DNA from: Vibrio rarus
GTDB lineage: Bacteria > Pseudomonadota > Gammaproteobacteria > Enterobacterales > Vibrionaceae
NCBI RefSeq assembly: GCF_024347075.1
Contig: NZ_AP024900.1
Coordinates: forward strand, 372,001 to 436,000
Reading direction: 5' to 3'
DNA: 64,000 nucleotides
Below are positions 30,392-42,062 of this stretch, piece by piece. Numbering within the stretch: position 1 is the stretch's first letter; each line of letters opens with the position of its first letter. The notes below the pieces were generated by a model, which saw nothing but the letters and a program-made list of their open reading frames with translations, did not search any database and was not told where the DNA came from. The position numbers and the translations under genes are program-made.

Positions 30392-30553
30392 ATACCAATC
30401 ACACTAAGTAAGTGATCAGAAATAGCGCAGGAAAAATGCTCGAAAACAAGGCAGAATTTTTCGATAAGTCGTTATTCTACAATCAAAAATTCTAACGCAG
30501 TTATCGAGTATTTTAACAAGCTAGAATGCCCCGTTATTTAGTACGATTGGTAT
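30392..30553 (-). repeat. 162-bp intergenic repeat with inverted ends, copy A
   Basis: Begins ATACCAATC and ends GATTGGTAT, so the ends are inverted repeats (longer imperfect match ACTAAGTAA / TTATTTAGT inside them). The whole element is the reverse complement of copies at 40318-40479 and 54165-54326, and of the diverged copy at 43379-43533. Shared internal blocks include GAAATAGCGCAGGAAAAATG and GAATTTTTCGATAAGTCGTT. It carries no ORF and looks like a small non-autonomous, MITE-like element. Its right end touches the stop codon of the dciA remnant. Confidence 0.85.
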
Positions 30554-31005
30554 TACTTTTGCGCCAGTTTGGCAATGTTTTGTAGGCGTCGTCGGATTTT
30601 CTCTGGTGCTATTTCGGCCAGCATAGTGAGGTTGTCTGCAGTTGCTTGAGATAGTGGTGGTCTTGAAGGTACCGACAGTTCGGCAACTAATAGCGGATCG
30701 TTTAGGTAAAGGTCGGGGCAAATCTTAATTTCGATACTCACTAAGCGCGCAAAACCTTGTTGTCTTAATTGTGATAGCAAATAGAGGCGATCGTAATTTA
30801 GCTTCTTTAATCGAGGCGTTAGCCACTTCTAGCACTAACTGGCTACCACGGCAATTTGCCACGCGGCAAAAGCGTTTAATTTTTTTGGTAGCAGAGTTAA
30901 TACTGCGCTGTTCAATTTATTAATGGCGGCAGCGTGCTCTTGGATTGAACCAAGCTTAGTGTTTTTGATGACATCTTCAGTCAATGTAGGTCTATGGTCT
31001 CTCAC
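30553..31005 (-). pseudogene. dciA: dciA (DUF721) broken by two compensating frameshifts
   Basis: The start frame (GTG at 31005) reads MRDHRPTLTEDVIKNTKLGS..., typical of the DUF721/DciA protein encoded between the dcw cluster and secA. After ...LTLLPKKLN the homology moves by one base to RFCRVANCRGSQLVLEVANAS. It then moves back near 30807 to KLNYDRLYLLSQLRQQGFARLVSIEIK and continues to the stop at 30553. The unshifted frame hits TAG soon after the first shift. The first change lies in a run of seven A (coding strand), and the conserved Trp after NAS is missing. DciA helps load the DnaB helicase in bacteria without DnaC, so a broken copy is unexpected. Sequencing error is possible. Confidence 0.8.
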
Positions 31006-31288
31006 AACTAAGCCTTTTTAAACGATAACGGCTCGATTTTACCACGCTTGAACCTTCGGTTCGCTTTATCTTTGTGCACTTCTTTATAAAAAACTTAAGT
31101 TTGCTCAAACAAATATAGTTTCTAATGGTTTGCTACTATAAAATTTCATACACTAGAGCGTATTAAATATAGCTTGAAGCTTGAAATTGCTTACTTCGGA
31201 CTCAATATCAATAAACACTCGCTTAATAAAAAAACAAGCTGAACAAGTATTTTGGGTCAAGAGAACCCACAACAAGAGAAACGAAACA
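31006..31288. promoter_or_regulatory. Divergent region between dciA and secA
   Basis: About 280 bp, AT-rich, with no secM-like ORF in front of secA. Reading the secA frame upstream to 31181 gives residues unlike any SecA and no ribosome site at that ATG. I did not find a clear promoter consensus. Confidence 0.4.
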
Positions 31289-34018
31289 ATGATAACTAAG
31301 CTACTGACAAAGGTAATTGGCAGTCGAAATGACCGTACTCTTCGCCGTATTCGTAAGATTGTAAAAGAGATCAATAGCTACGAACCAGACTATGAAAAGC
31401 TAAGTGATGAAGAGCTAAAAGGGAAAACTGTAGAGTTTCGTCAGCGTTTAGAGAATGGTGAGACGCTAGACCAATTGTTACCTCACGCTTTTGCTACAGT
31501 GCGCGAAGCGTCGAAACGTGTCTACGGCATGCGTCACTTCGATGTACAGCTTATCGGTGGTATGGTTTTAAACGATAGCCAAATCGCAGAAATGCGTACT
31601 GGTGAAGGTAAAACTCTTACTGCAACACTCCCTGCTTACTTGAATGCATTAACTGGTAAAGGTGTCCACATCGTCACCGTCAATGACTACTTGGCCAGTC
31701 GTGATGCTGAAACTAACCGACCACTTTTCGAATTTCTTGGTATGACGGTAGGGGTTAACGTTCCTAACACGCCACCACCTGCGAAAAAAGAAGCGTATAA
31801 AGCCGACATCCTGTACGGAACAAACAATGAGTTTGGTTTCGATTACCTACGTGACAACATGGCATTCCGCGCTGAAGACCGTGTACAACGTGAACGCTTC
31901 TTTGCTGTAGTGGATGAGGTGGATTCAATTCTGATTGATGAGGCTCGTACCCCTCTTATCATTTCAGGTCCTGCAGAAGATAGCTCAGAGCTTTACGCAC
32001 GCATTGATAAACTGATTCCTAATCTTGAAAAACAAGATAAAGAAGACAGTGAAGAATATCGTGGCGACGGCCACTACACGGTTGATGAAAAATCTAAGCA
32101 GGTATTCTTAACCGAAACAGGCCAAGAGTTTGTTGAAGAGTTATTGGTGAAAAACAGTCTGATGGAAGAGGGGGATACTTTATATTCACCAACTAATATC
32201 AGCTTGTTACATCACGTTAATGCCGCACTTCGTGCGCATGTACTATTTGAACGCAACGTAGACTATATCGTTACCGATGAAGGTGAAGTGGTTATCGTTG
32301 ATGAGCACACTGGACGTACAATGTCTGGTCGTCGTTGGTCTGAAGGTCTTCACCAAGCGGTAGAAGCAAAAGAAGGCGTTAAGATCCAAAACGAGAACCA
32401 AACTTTAGCCTCTATTACCTTCCAGAACTATTTCCGTCTCTACGATAAATTATCCGGTATGACAGGTACTGCGGATACAGAAGCATTTGAATTTCAATCT
32501 ATCTATGGTTTAGATACGGTCGTGATCCCAACCAACAAACCTATGGTTCGTAACGATATGCCGGATGTGGTGTACCGTACAGAAAACGATAAGTTTGCGG
32601 CAATTATCGAAGATATCAAAGAGCGTGTGGCTGCAGGTCAACCATCATTGGTCGGTACGATTTCAATTGAGAAATCAGAGCTACTGTCTAATGCTCTAAA
32701 AGAAGCGAAAGTTAAACATAACGTTTTGAACGCTAAATTTCACGAACGTGAAGCTGAAATTGTTGCCCAAGCAGGTATGCCTGGAGCGGTAACTATTGCA
32801 ACTAACATGGCCGGTCGTGGTACCGATATCGTGTTAGGTGGTAACTGGAAAGCTGAGGTGGAAGCGCTTGATAATCCAACTCAACAACAAATTGATACTA
32901 TTAAGCAACAATGGAAGGAAGTTCATGAAGCTGTATTAGCCTCTGGTGGTTTGCACATCATAGGTACAGAGCGTCATGAATCTCGTCGTATTGATAACCA
33001 GTTACGTGGTCGTTCTGGTCGTCAAGGTGATGCGGGTTCTTCTCGTTTTTACCTATCAATGGAAGATTCGCTACTGCGTATCTTCACCTCTGATCGCATG
33101 GCTGGTTTGATTCAGTCAGGCATGGATGAAGGTGAAGCGATTGAGAGTAAGATGTTGTCACGCTCTATCGAAAAAGCACAACGTAAAGTTGAAGGGCGTA
33201 ACTTTGATATTCGTAAACAATTGCTTGAATACGATGATGTTGCTAATGATCAACGTAAAGTGGTGTATGAGTTACGTGATGAACTAATGGACACTGATGA
33301 CATTAGTGAAATGATTGAACTTAACCGCGTGGACGTAATTGAAAGCACGATTGATGAGTTTATTCCACCACAGTCTATTGAAGATATGTGGGATGTTGAA
33401 GGGTTAGAGAAACGTCTAAAAGCGGACTTTGATTTGACTCTAGGCATTCAATCTTGGCTGGATGAAGACGATAAACTTTACGAAGAAGCATTACGTGAAA
33501 AAATTCTTGCTTCTGCCATTGAAGTTTATAAGCAAAAAGAAGAAATGGTTGGCGAATCAGCGCTACGCAATTTCGAAAAATCCGTTATGTTGCAATCTCT
33601 TGATGGGCTTTGGAAAGAGCACTTGGCGGCGATGGATCATCTGCGTCAAGGTATCCACTTACGTGGCTACGCACAGAAGAACCCTAAACAAGAATACAAG
33701 CGTGAGTCTTTTGAGTTGTTTGAAGGTCTATTAGACACTTTGAAACACGATGTGATTTCTATTTTGAGTAAAGTTCGAGTTCAACAGCAAGAAGAAGTTG
33801 AACGTATGGAAGCTCAACGTCAAGCTCAAGCAGAAGCCGCAGCGCGACTTGCTAGAACTCAGCACCAAAAAGCTGAGAATCAACTCGCGGGTGAAGAGCC
33901 TCAATCTACCAATACCGCACCGACACCAGTACGTAATGAGAATAAGGTAGGTCGTAATGAACCTTGCCCTTGTGGTTCAGGCAAAAAGTACAAACAGTGT
34001 CATGGTAAAATTGCTTAA
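31289..34018 (+). CDS. secA: Preprotein translocase ATPase SecA
   Basis: 909 residues. The motor that pushes preproteins through SecYEG. It has Walker [14 protein letters not shown]-type [21 protein letters not shown], the second nucleotide fold with [16 protein letters not shown], the helical scaffold, and the C-terminal zinc SecB-binding motif [15 protein letters not shown]. The start at ATG 31289 ([16 protein letters not shown]) fits the family and has AAGAGAA upstream; the longer frame from 31181 is not credible. Confidence 0.98.
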   Translation: MITKLLTKVIGSRNDRTLRRIRKIVKEINSYEPDYEKLSDEELKGKTVEFRQRLENGETLDQLLPHAFATVREASKRVYGMRHFDVQLIGGMVLNDSQIAEMRTGEGKTLTATLPAYLNALTGKGVHIVTVNDYLASRDAETNRPLFEFLGMTVGVNVPNTPPPAKKEAYKADILYGTNNEFGFDYLRDNMAFRAEDRVQRERFFAVVDEVDSILIDEARTPLIISGPAEDSSELYARIDKLIPNLEKQDKEDSEEYRGDGHYTVDEKSKQVFLTETGQEFVEELLVKNSLMEEGDTLYSPTNISLLHHVNAALRAHVLFERNVDYIVTDEGEVVIVDEHTGRTMSGRRWSEGLHQAVEAKEGVKIQNENQTLASITFQNYFRLYDKLSGMTGTADTEAFEFQSIYGLDTVVIPTNKPMVRNDMPDVVYRTENDKFAAIIEDIKERVAAGQPSLVGTISIEKSELLSNALKEAKVKHNVLNAKFHEREAEIVAQAGMPGAVTIATNMAGRGTDIVLGGNWKAEVEALDNPTQQQIDTIKQQWKEVHEAVLASGGLHIIGTERHESRRIDNQLRGRSGRQGDAGSSRFYLSMEDSLLRIFTSDRMAGLIQSGMDEGEAIESKMLSRSIEKAQRKVEGRNFDIRKQLLEYDDVANDQRKVVYELRDELMDTDDISEMIELNRVDVIESTIDEFIPPQSIEDMWDVEGLEKRLKADFDLTLGIQSWLDEDDKLYEEALREKILASAIEVYKQKEEMVGESALRNFEKSVMLQSLDGLWKEHLAAMDHLRQGIHLRGYAQKNPKQEYKRESFELFEGLLDTLKHDVISILSKVRVQQQEEVERMEAQRQAQAEAAARLARTQHQKAENQLAGEEPQSTNTAPTPVRNENKVGRNEPCPCGSGKKYKQCHGKIA

Positions 34019-34044
34019 CTATTCAATCGCATATTAGTTAATAA

Positions 34045-34076
34045 AATAAAAGAGTCGCTTTAGCGGCTCTTTTTTT
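34045..34076 (+). terminator. Rho-independent terminator after secA
   Basis: AGAGTCGC (34051-34058) pairs with GCGGCTCT (34063-34070, one G-T wobble), followed by six T residues. It stands only 18 bp before mutT, so mutT needs read-through or a promoter overlapping this region. Confidence 0.85.
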
Positions 34077-34093
34077 GATTATGGAGAGTTCAT

Positions 34094-34501
34094 ATGAAAC
34101 GAGTTCATATTGTCGCTGGAATCATCTTTAATTCAGATAAAAGCCAAGTTTATATAACAAAGCGCCCTGATAATGCCCATAAAGGAGGGCTATGGGAGTT
34201 TCCCGGTGGAAAAGTAGAAAAAAATGAATTGGCTTGCGATGCTATGGCAAGAGAGTTGTTTGAAGAGATCGGAATTAGCGAGCTAAGTTGTGAGATCTTG
34301 CAAAGCTTTGATTTTGACTATAGCGACAAGGCGTTGAGTTTTGATTTTTTTATGATCCATCAATTTACAGGAACTCCTTATGGTAAAGAGGGGCAACTAG
34401 GGGAGTGGGTCGCGATTGAACGGTTGAAAGAATATGCTTTTCCAGAGGCAAATGTCCCTATAATTGATGCGATTATTAACCACCTGAACTTTGATAATTA
34501 A
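34094..34501 (+). CDS. mutT: 8-oxo-dGTP diphosphatase MutT (Nudix)
   Basis: 135 residues. Hydrolyses 8-oxo-dGTP to prevent A:T to C:G transversions. The Nudix box reads GGKVEKNELACDAMARELFEEIGI, matching GX5EX7REUXEEXGU. N-terminal VAGIIFN and ITKRP are typical. It lies directly after secA, as in many gammaproteobacteria. Confidence 0.95.
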   Translation: MKRVHIVAGIIFNSDKSQVYITKRPDNAHKGGLWEFPGGKVEKNELACDAMARELFEEIGISELSCEILQSFDFDYSDKALSFDFFMIHQFTGTPYGKEGQLGEWVAIERLKEYAFPEANVPIIDAIINHLNFDN

Positions 34502-34541
34502 TTGGCTGGATTCCAAAGTGTGATTCAGATACATTACATAA

Positions 34542-35381
<840 letters not shown>

Positions 35382-35411
35382 AAAAACGCCAGCATTTGCT
35401 GGCGTTTTTTT
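35382..35411 (+). terminator. Rho-independent terminator after dapB
   Basis: ACGCCAGC (35386-35393) pairs with GCTGGCGT around an ATTT loop, followed by a T-tract. It begins one base after the dapB stop and separates dapB from carAB. Confidence 0.9.
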
Positions 35412-35835
35412 ATGCAAATTAATCAGGGCGTTTTCCGCCCAATAAGCATAAGTTAACTGTTACTTATGGTTACTAGTGCTTCATTTTAGTGTGAGGTGGT
35501 TATTTTTGATGGTTAAGTTTGTGAGTTAACGTTTGCTATTTACTGGATTTTATTTTTTTACGAAAAGAACCATGAGTTTGAACTATTCTCATGGATTCAG
35601 CGCCAAATAGCACTTGGAATGAACATTTAGCTTTAGTTTTAAAGGGTTCGCATACCAAACGGCCTATGTTTGGTAAAAAAACACTTTTAAATGGTCATTT
35701 ATTTGACAATATTGTGCGGTGTCATTAGAATACCGCCAATTTGTCTGAGTTCAGCAAATGTGATCTGTCTCATGTTAGGCAGGTACTTGAAATTTAATTT
35801 ATTAATTTCGCATATTTATTTGTTTGGAGGTTGTC
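35412..35835 (+). promoter_or_regulatory. carAB control region with two palindromes and a strong promoter
   Basis: About 425 bp without ORF. Two perfect inverted repeats stand upstream: CCATGAG/CTCATGG (35570-35594) and TACCAAAC/GTTTGGTA (35653-35675). A near-consensus sigma-70 promoter follows, TTGACA at 35703-35708 and TAGAAT at 35726-35731 with 17-bp spacing. An AT-rich stretch 35788-35820 lies in the leader and could hold ArgR-type boxes, but the match is weak. carAB is known to be controlled by arginine and pyrimidines in enterics, which fits a long regulatory region. Confidence 0.65.
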
Positions 35836-36975
35836 TTGAATAAGCCAGCAATATTGGTCCTAGAAGATGGGACTGTGTTCCGCGGTGTTGCGATTGGAGC
35901 TGAAGGCTCTGCCGTTGGAGAAGTTGTTTTTAATACCTCGATGACGGGGTACCAAGAAATTCTTACTGATCCTTCCTATTCTCAACAAATCGTTACCCTT
36001 ACTTACCCACACATAGGCAATACCGGAACCAATTCCGAAGATGAAGAGTCTACTTCTATTCATGCTCAAGGCCTTGTGATTCGCGATCTTCCTCTTATCG
36101 CTTCTAACTTCCGCAATGAACAAACGCTTTCTGATTACCTTAAATCTCAAAATATTGTCGGTATTGCTGACATTGATACACGTAAATTGACTCGTATTTT
36201 ACGTGAGAAAGGTGCACAAAACGGTTGTATCTTTGCTGGTAACAGTCTTGATGAAGCACTGGCAATTGCTAAAGCAAAAGATTTCCCTGGCCTAAAAGGC
36301 ATGGACTTAGCAAAAGAAGTGACGACTAAAGAAGTGTACCAATGGAAACAAGGTTCATGGACGCTTACTGGTGGTCTTCCTGAAGCTAAAGATGATTCAG
36401 AGCTTCCGTACCATGTTGTTGCTTACGACTTTGGTGCAAAACGTAACATCCTACGCATGCTTGTTGACCGTGGCTGTCGCCTGACGGTTGTACCTGCTGA
36501 AACATCAGCAGAAGAAGTATTAGCAATGAATCCTGATGGCGTGTTCCTATCAAATGGCCCTGGCGATCCAGCGCCTTGTACATACGCTATCGAAGCAACA
36601 CAAACTTTCCTAGAGAAAGGCTTACCAATTTTTGGTATCTGTCTTGGCCACCAAATTCTAGCGCTAGCGTCTGGTGCAAAAACAGTGAAAATGAAGTTTG
36701 GTCACCACGGTGCTAACCACCCGGTTAAAGACTTAGATCGTAATGTAGTTATGATTACTTCTCAGAACCACGGTTTCGCAGCTGATGAAGAAACATTACC
36801 TGCTAACTTACGCGCAACACACAAATCGCTATTTGATGGTTCTTTGCAAGGTATTCACCGCACTGATAAACCAGCATTTAGCTTCCAAGGTCACCCAGAA
36901 GCAAGCCCTGGTCCGCACGATGCAGCACCGCTATTTGACCATTTCATTGACCTGATTAAAGAACATAAAGCGTAA
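35836..36975 (+). CDS. carA: Carbamoyl-phosphate synthase small subunit CarA
   Basis: 379 residues. The glutamine amidotransferase subunit that passes ammonia to CarB for arginine and pyrimidine synthesis. The start is TTG at 35836 with GGAGG five bases upstream; E. coli carA also starts with TTG. With this start the nucleophile Cys in FGICLGHQ is residue 269, as in E. coli. The His-Glu pair is in [13 protein letters not shown]. carB follows after 16 bp. Confidence 0.97.
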   Translation: MNKPAILVLEDGTVFRGVAIGAEGSAVGEVVFNTSMTGYQEILTDPSYSQQIVTLTYPHIGNTGTNSEDEESTSIHAQGLVIRDLPLIASNFRNEQTLSDYLKSQNIVGIADIDTRKLTRILREKGAQNGCIFAGNSLDEALAIAKAKDFPGLKGMDLAKEVTTKEVYQWKQGSWTLTGGLPEAKDDSELPYHVVAYDFGAKRNILRMLVDRGCRLTVVPAETSAEEVLAMNPDGVFLSNGPGDPAPCTYAIEATQTFLEKGLPIFGICLGHQILALASGAKTVKMKFGHHGANHPVKDLDRNVVMITSQNHGFAADEETLPANLRATHKSLFDGSLQGIHRTDKPAFSFQGHPEASPGPHDAAPLFDHFIDLIKEHKA

Positions 36976-36991
36976 GTTGGAGTAGAGAAAA

Positions 36992-39900
36992 ATGCCAAAA
37001 CGTAATGACATAAAAAGCATTCTAATTTTAGGTGCTGGCCCGATCGTAATCGGTCAGGCGTGTGAGTTTGACTACTCTGGCGCTCAAGCGTGTAAAGCAC
37101 TTCGTGAAGAAGGCTACCGAGTAATTCTAGTTAACTCAAACCCAGCAACTATCATGACTGACCCTGAGATGGCCGATGCAACATACATCGAACCAATCCA
37201 ATGGGAAGTTGTTCGTAACATCATTGCTAAAGAACGTCCTGATGCAGTCCTACCGACTATGGGTGGTCAGACTGCGCTTAACTGTGCTCTAGAACTTGAG
37301 AAACATGGCGTTCTTGAAGAGTTTAATGTTGAGATGATTGGCGCAACGGCTGATGCGATTGATAAAGCAGAAGACCGTTCACGTTTTGATAAAGCAATGA
37401 AAGACATCGGTCTTGAGTGTCCAACTGCGGACACGGCTAAGACAATGGAAGAAGCTTACAAAGTTTTAGAAATGGTTGGCTTCCCTTGTATCATCCGTCC
37501 ATCATTCACTATGGGTGGTACTGGCGGTGGTATCGCATACAACAAAGAAGAATTTGAAGAGATCTGTCGCCGTGGTCTAGATCTTTCACCAACTAATGAG
37601 CTTCTAATTGATGAATCTTTAATTGGTTGGAAAGAGTATGAGATGGAAGTGGTTCGCGACAAAGCGGATAACTGCATCATCGTTTGTACTATTGAAAACT
37701 TTGATCCAATGGGTATTCATACTGGCGACTCAATCACAGTAGCACCAGCACAAACACTAACGGATAAAGAATACCAACTAATGCGTAATGCTTCTCTAGC
37801 AGTATTGCGTGAGATTGGTGTTGAGACGGGTGGTTCAAACGTACAGTTTGGTATTAACCCGAAAGATGGCCGTATGGTTATCATCGAGATGAACCCACGT
37901 GTATCTCGCTCTTCAGCTCTAGCTTCTAAAGCGACAGGTTTCCCAATCGCTAAGATTGCGGCAAAACTGGCTGTTGGCTTTACTCTTGATGAGCTAATGA
38001 ACGACATCACAGGTGGCGCAACTCCAGCATCATTTGAACCAACAATTGACTACGTTGTGACTAAAATTCCTCGTTTTAACTTCGAGAAATTTGCTGGTGC
38101 CAACGATCGTCTAACTACACAGATGAAATCTGTGGGTGAAGTGATGGCGATTGGTCGTAACCAACAAGAGTCACTACAAAAAGCACTGCGCGGCCTAGAA
38201 GTTGGCGCAACAGGCTTTGACGAAATGGTTGATCTTGATGCTCCAGATGCATTAACTAAAATCCGTTACGAACTGAAATCTGCAGGCGCTGAGCGTATTT
38301 GGTACGTTGCTGATGCATTCCGTGCGGGCATGTCAATTGATGGCATCTTCAACTTAACGCAAATTGACCGTTGGTTCTTAGTGCAAATTGAAGAGATCGT
38401 TAAACTTGAGCAAGAAGTTAAAGCGAATGGCTTTGCTGGCTTAAATAAAGACGTACTCAATCAGCTAAAACGTAAAGGTTTCGCTGATGCTCGTCTATCT
38501 AAGATTCTTGGTGTTGCAGAAAACGAAATTCGTCGTCTGCGTGACCAATATGATATTCACCCTGTTTACAAGCGTGTTGATACTTGTGCAGCTGAATTCT
38601 CTTCAGATACCGCTTACATGTACTCATCTTATGACGAAGAGTGTGAAGCGAACCCAACAGATAAAGACAAGATCATGATCTTAGGTGGCGGTCCAAACCG
38701 CATCGGTCAAGGTATTGAATTTGACTACTGTTGTGTACACGCCTCTCTAGCACTACGTGAAGATGGCTACGAAACTATCATGGTTAACTGTAACCCTGAG
38801 ACAGTTTCAACTGACTACGATACTTCTGACCGCTTGTACTTCGAACCAGTTACTCTGGAAGATGTACTAGCGATTGCTCGCGTTGAGAAGCCAAAAGGTG
38901 TTATCGTACAATACGGTGGTCAAACACCACTTAAATTGGCTCGTGCTCTTGAAGCAGCTGGCGTACCTATCATTGGTACTAGCCCTGATGCTATCGACCG
39001 TGCCGAAGACCGTGAGCGTTTCCAAGTTGCTGTTGACCGTCTAGGTCTTCTACAGCCTGAGAATGCGACAGTGACTACAATGGAACAGGCGATTGAAAAA
39101 TCGCGTGAAATTGGTTTCCCATTAGTCGTTCGTCCTTCTTATGTTCTTGGTGGTCGTGCGATGGAAATCGTTTACGATGAGCAAGACTTACGTCGCTACT
39201 TCAACGAAGCAGTTAGCGTTTCAAATGAATCTCCAGTACTACTTGATAGCTTCCTAGATGACGCTGTAGAAGTTGATGTTGATGCAATTTGTGATGGTGA
39301 GCGTGTTGTTATTGCCGGCATCATGGAACACATTGAGCAAGCGGGCGTTCACTCTGGTGACTCTGCATGTTCATTACCGCCTTACACTCTAAGCCAAGAA
39401 ATCCAAGATGTAATGCGTGAGCAAGTTGAAAAGCTAGCATTTGAGCTAGGTGTTCGTGGTCTAATGAATACTCAGTTTGCTGTGAAAAACAACGAAGTTT
39501 ACTTAATCGAAGTGAACCCTCGTGCAGCACGTACCGTTCCATTTGTATCTAAAGCCACTGGTGCGCCAGTTGCTAAGATTGCAGCTCGTGTTATGGCTGG
39601 ACAATCTCTAGAATCTCAAGGATTCACTAAAGAGATCATTCCACCGTACTACTCAGTAAAAGAAGTGGTACTTCCGTTTAACAAGTTCCCAGGTGTTGAT
39701 CCACTGTTAGGCCCAGAAATGCGCTCTACTGGTGAAGTGATGGGTGTTGGCGCAACATTTGCTGAAGCTTATGCGAAAGCAGAGCTTGGTTGTGGTAGCG
39801 TTTACCCTGAAGGCGGCCGCGCACTACTTTCTGTTCGTGAAGGTGATAAAGAGCGTGTTGTTGATCTAGCTTCTAAGCTAATCAAACTGGGTTACCATTT

Positions 39901-40222
39901 AGATGCCACTCACGGTACAGCGGTTATTCTTGGCGAAGCGGGCATCAACCCTCGTCTAGTAAACAAAGTACATGAAGGTCGTCCTCATATTCTTGACCGT
40001 ATCAAGAACAATGAATACACCTATATTGTGAATACTGCTGCAGGTCGTCAGGCTATTGAAGACTCTAAAGTATTGCGTCGTGGTGCGTTGGCTGAAAAAG
40101 TTAACTACACAACAACCCTTAACGCTGCATTTGCCACTTGTTTAGGTCATACCGCAGATGCGAAATCGAGTGTAATCTCGGTTCAAGAACTGCACGCTAA
40201 AGTGAAATCTAGCTTAGCGTAA
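36992..40222 (+). CDS. carB: Carbamoyl-phosphate synthase large subunit CarB
   Basis: 1076 residues, full length. Two homologous ATP-grasp halves (~1-400 and ~550-935) make carboxyphosphate and then carbamoyl phosphate. Repeated motifs: [19 protein letters not shown] and [19 protein letters not shown] at the two starts, [18 protein letters not shown] and [18 protein letters not shown] at the metal sites. The C-terminal ~140 residues are the allosteric MGS-like domain. It forms an operon with carA. Confidence 0.99.
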   Translation: MPKRNDIKSILILGAGPIVIGQACEFDYSGAQACKALREEGYRVILVNSNPATIMTDPEMADATYIEPIQWEVVRNIIAKERPDAVLPTMGGQTALNCALELEKHGVLEEFNVEMIGATADAIDKAEDRSRFDKAMKDIGLECPTADTAKTMEEAYKVLEMVGFPCIIRPSFTMGGTGGGIAYNKEEFEEICRRGLDLSPTNELLIDESLIGWKEYEMEVVRDKADNCIIVCTIENFDPMGIHTGDSITVAPAQTLTDKEYQLMRNASLAVLREIGVETGGSNVQFGINPKDGRMVIIEMNPRVSRSSALASKATGFPIAKIAAKLAVGFTLDELMNDITGGATPASFEPTIDYVVTKIPRFNFEKFAGANDRLTTQMKSVGEVMAIGRNQQESLQKALRGLEVGATGFDEMVDLDAPDALTKIRYELKSAGAERIWYVADAFRAGMSIDGIFNLTQIDRWFLVQIEEIVKLEQEVKANGFAGLNKDVLNQLKRKGFADARLSKILGVAENEIRRLRDQYDIHPVYKRVDTCAAEFSSDTAYMYSSYDEECEANPTDKDKIMILGGGPNRIGQGIEFDYCCVHASLALREDGYETIMVNCNPETVSTDYDTSDRLYFEPVTLEDVLAIARVEKPKGVIVQYGGQTPLKLARALEAAGVPIIGTSPDAIDRAEDRERFQVAVDRLGLLQPENATVTTMEQAIEKSREIGFPLVVRPSYVLGGRAMEIVYDEQDLRRYFNEAVSVSNESPVLLDSFLDDAVEVDVDAICDGERVVIAGIMEHIEQAGVHSGDSACSLPPYTLSQEIQDVMREQVEKLAFELGVRGLMNTQFAVKNNEVYLIEVNPRAARTVPFVSKATGAPVAKIAARVMAGQSLESQGFTKEIIPPYYSVKEVVLPFNKFPGVDPLLGPEMRSTGEVMGVGATFAEAYAKAELGCGSVYPEGGRALLSVREGDKERVVDLASKLIKLGYHLDATHGTAVILGEAGINPRLVNKVHEGRPHILDRIKNNEYTYIVNTAAGRQAIEDSKVLRRGALAEKVNYTTTLNAAFATCLGHTADAKSSVISVQELHAKVKSSLA

Positions 40223-40247
40223 TTATTGAGATAAAAAACAATAAATA

Positions 40248-40304
40248 GACGGAGGTATAGCCTCCGTCAGACAACCTCATTTGCCCGCTTTTGCGGGCTT
40301 TTTT
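40248..40304 (+). terminator. Tandem hairpins after carB
   Basis: GACGGAGG (40248-40255) pairs with CCTCCGTC (40261-40268) but has no T-tract. GCCCGC (40283-40288) pairs with GCGGGC (40293-40298), followed by six T residues, and is the actual intrinsic terminator. Confidence 0.88.
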
Positions 40305-40317
40305 ATGCCCTGAATTT

Positions 40318-40479
40318 ATACCAATCGTACTAAATAACTGATCATTCTAGCTTGTTAAAATACTCGATAACTTCGTTAGAATTTTTGATTGTAGAATAAC
40401 GACTTATCGAAAAATTCCGCCTTGTTTTCGAGCATTTTTCCTGCGCTATTTCTGATCACTTACTTAGTGTTATTAGTAT
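40318..40479 (+). repeat. 162-bp intergenic repeat, copy B
   Basis: Starts ATACCAATCGTACTAAATAA and ends ACTTACTTAGTGTTATTAGTAT. It matches copy A in inverted orientation over its whole length, with the internal blocks TTGTTAAAATACTCGATAAC, GAATTTTTGATTGTAGAATAA and TTTTTCCTGCGCTATTTCTG. It follows the carB terminator. Confidence 0.85.
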
Positions 40480-40612
40480 TACCACTAAGCATTGATGTGT
40501 TAACCAACTAAGTGACTAGGATGGTATTCCTTGTGTGGAGAAATTTTCCTCTGTTGTGAACTGGGTCACAGTGATATTGTAGGGGCTGTTTTTATTAGTG
40601 GATTAGCATCAC
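40480..40612. other. Upstream region of the TSUP permease gene
   Basis: About 130 bp following repeat copy B. No ORF. It must hold the promoter of the following gene, but I could not assign convincing -35/-10 elements. Confidence 0.35.
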
Positions 40613-41404
40613 ATGGATGTCAGCATTGAGATACTCACGTTTTTATTTTTTGTGGCTGGATTAGCCGGTTTTATTGATGCTATGGCGGGGGGCGGCGGTC
40701 TATTGACTCTGCCTGCTTTGTTAGCGGTGGGTGTGCCTCCAACACAGGCTCTTGCTACCAATAAATTACAAAGTTCTTTTGGCAGTTTTTCGGCAAGTTT
40801 TTATTTTGTTCGCAATGGATTAGTGAACCTTAAGCAGATGCGTTTGGCGATTGTCTGTACCTTTATTGGGGCGGCCATAGGCGCTGAATCAGTACAGTAT
40901 GTTGATGCGAGTATTTTAACCAGCCTTATTCCTGTGCTACTCATTAGTATATCCATGTACTTCTTACTGGCTCCACAAGCTCAACAGTCATCGGGTAAGC
41001 AAACCATGTCAGAAGCGCTATTTGCTTTGATGATAGGGGGTGGCATCGGTTTTTATGATGGTTTTTTTGGGCCAGGTACCGGATCTATATTTACGGTTTG
41101 TTTTGTCGTTATTGGCCACTTTTCATTAGTAGAGGCAACTGCGAGAACCAAAGTGCTTAATTTCACTTCAAATATAGCAGCTCTGACTTTTTTTGTACTC
41201 GCAGGATTACCTGTATGGGAGTTAGGTTTAGTGATGGCTGTAGGGGGCTTTACTGGCGCGCGTTTAGGAGCCCGAGTGGTGGTGACTAAAGGGCAAAAAT
41301 GGATACGCCCTTTAGTGATCTTTATGTCCATGACCATGGCTGCAAAATTGCTGTGGGAGCAACATCAGCAATGGTTTGTCTCGCTGTTTTCTCATCTATT
41401 TTAG
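40613..41404 (+). CDS. TSUP (TauE/SafE, DUF81) family membrane permease
   Basis: 263 residues with about eight predicted membrane helices in two related halves. Typical motifs: GFIDAMAGGGGLLTLPALLAVG at helix 1-2 and GFYDGFFGPGTGSIF at the start of the second half. Family members export or import sulfite, sulfonates or related anions. It resembles E. coli YfcA-type proteins. It is a single-gene unit convergent with the leftward genes that follow. Substrate unknown. Confidence 0.88.
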   Translation: MDVSIEILTFLFFVAGLAGFIDAMAGGGGLLTLPALLAVGVPPTQALATNKLQSSFGSFSASFYFVRNGLVNLKQMRLAIVCTFIGAAIGAESVQYVDASILTSLIPVLLISISMYFLLAPQAQQSSGKQTMSEALFALMIGGGIGFYDGFFGPGTGSIFTVCFVVIGHFSLVEATARTKVLNFTSNIAALTFFVLAGLPVWELGLVMAVGGFTGARLGARVVVTKGQKWIRPLVIFMSMTMAAKLLWEQHQQWFVSLFSHLF

Positions 41405-41441
41405 AGCTGCAAAGAGCTCTAAAAGTCGCCGCGTGATGATC

Positions 41442-42062
41442 TTATTGTCTATTAATTAGAGCAAAAGTGGGCAGAGATAAGTGCCAACGAATGGATGCTA
41501 AGCGGATGAACAAAGTTACTGCGATCCCACCAAGTAAAGCGTGGGAGTTTGCCACGCCTAAATAGAGCAACCCAGTATGCACACACCCGCCAACAATACA
41601 GGCGGTAGCGTACACTTCGCTACGCAAAACCATAGGGATCTCGCGAGCTAAAATGTCGCGTAAGATCCCGCCACCACAGCCAGTTAACACGCCCATCATG
41701 ACGGCAATCATATACGAATCTTGATAGGTCAGAGCTTTCTCTACGCCAATACCCACAAAGGCGGCTAAACCTATGGCATCACACACAGGTAGTAGATACC
41801 AAGCAATCCTTTTTGGGCGTCTTACAATCAGCATGGTCGCGAGACTGGTAATAATAATGACCCAAATATAACTGGTATTTCTGATCCAGAATACCGGCGT
41901 AGCTCCGAGCATCATATCTCGAATAGTGCCACCGCCTATAGCGGTCACTGCAGCCAGTACAATGACGCCAAATGGGTCCATTCTTAATCGACCTGCCAGT
42001 AAAACCCCTGAAATGGCAAAAATAGCAGTGCCAAACAAGTCGATAGAGTAGAGCAGATTCAT
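41442..42062 (-). CDS. TRIC-type (UPF0126, YadS-like) membrane protein
   Basis: 206 residues with seven predicted helices arranged as two repeats. Each repeat has the glycine-rich motif: AVTAIGGGTIRDMMLG and GVLTGCGGGILRDILA. These are the markers of the UPF0126 family, structurally related to TRIC trimeric cation channels. Its start overlaps the mtnN stop by one base (TAATG), so the two are translated together. Physiological role unknown. Confidence 0.88.
   Translation of the reverse strand: MNLLYSIDLFGTAIFAISGVLLAGRLRMDPFGVIVLAAVTAIGGGTIRDMMLGATPVFWIRNTSYIWVIIITSLATMLIVRRPKRIAWYLLPVCDAIGLAAFVGIGVEKALTYQDSYMIAVMMGVLTGCGGGILRDILAREIPMVLRSEVYATACIVGGCVHTGLLYLGVANSHALLGGIAVTLFIRLASIRWHLSLPTFALINRQ

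Noticed and set aside
30392..30553. ERIC element as explanation of the 162-bp repeat
   Set aside because: The ends and core do not match the ERIC consensus that I know; described as a separate family.
31181..31288. N-terminal extension of secA or a secM-like leader
   Set aside because: The extension has no SecA similarity or ribosome site, and no arrest motif or signal peptide is visible, so it is treated as non-coding.
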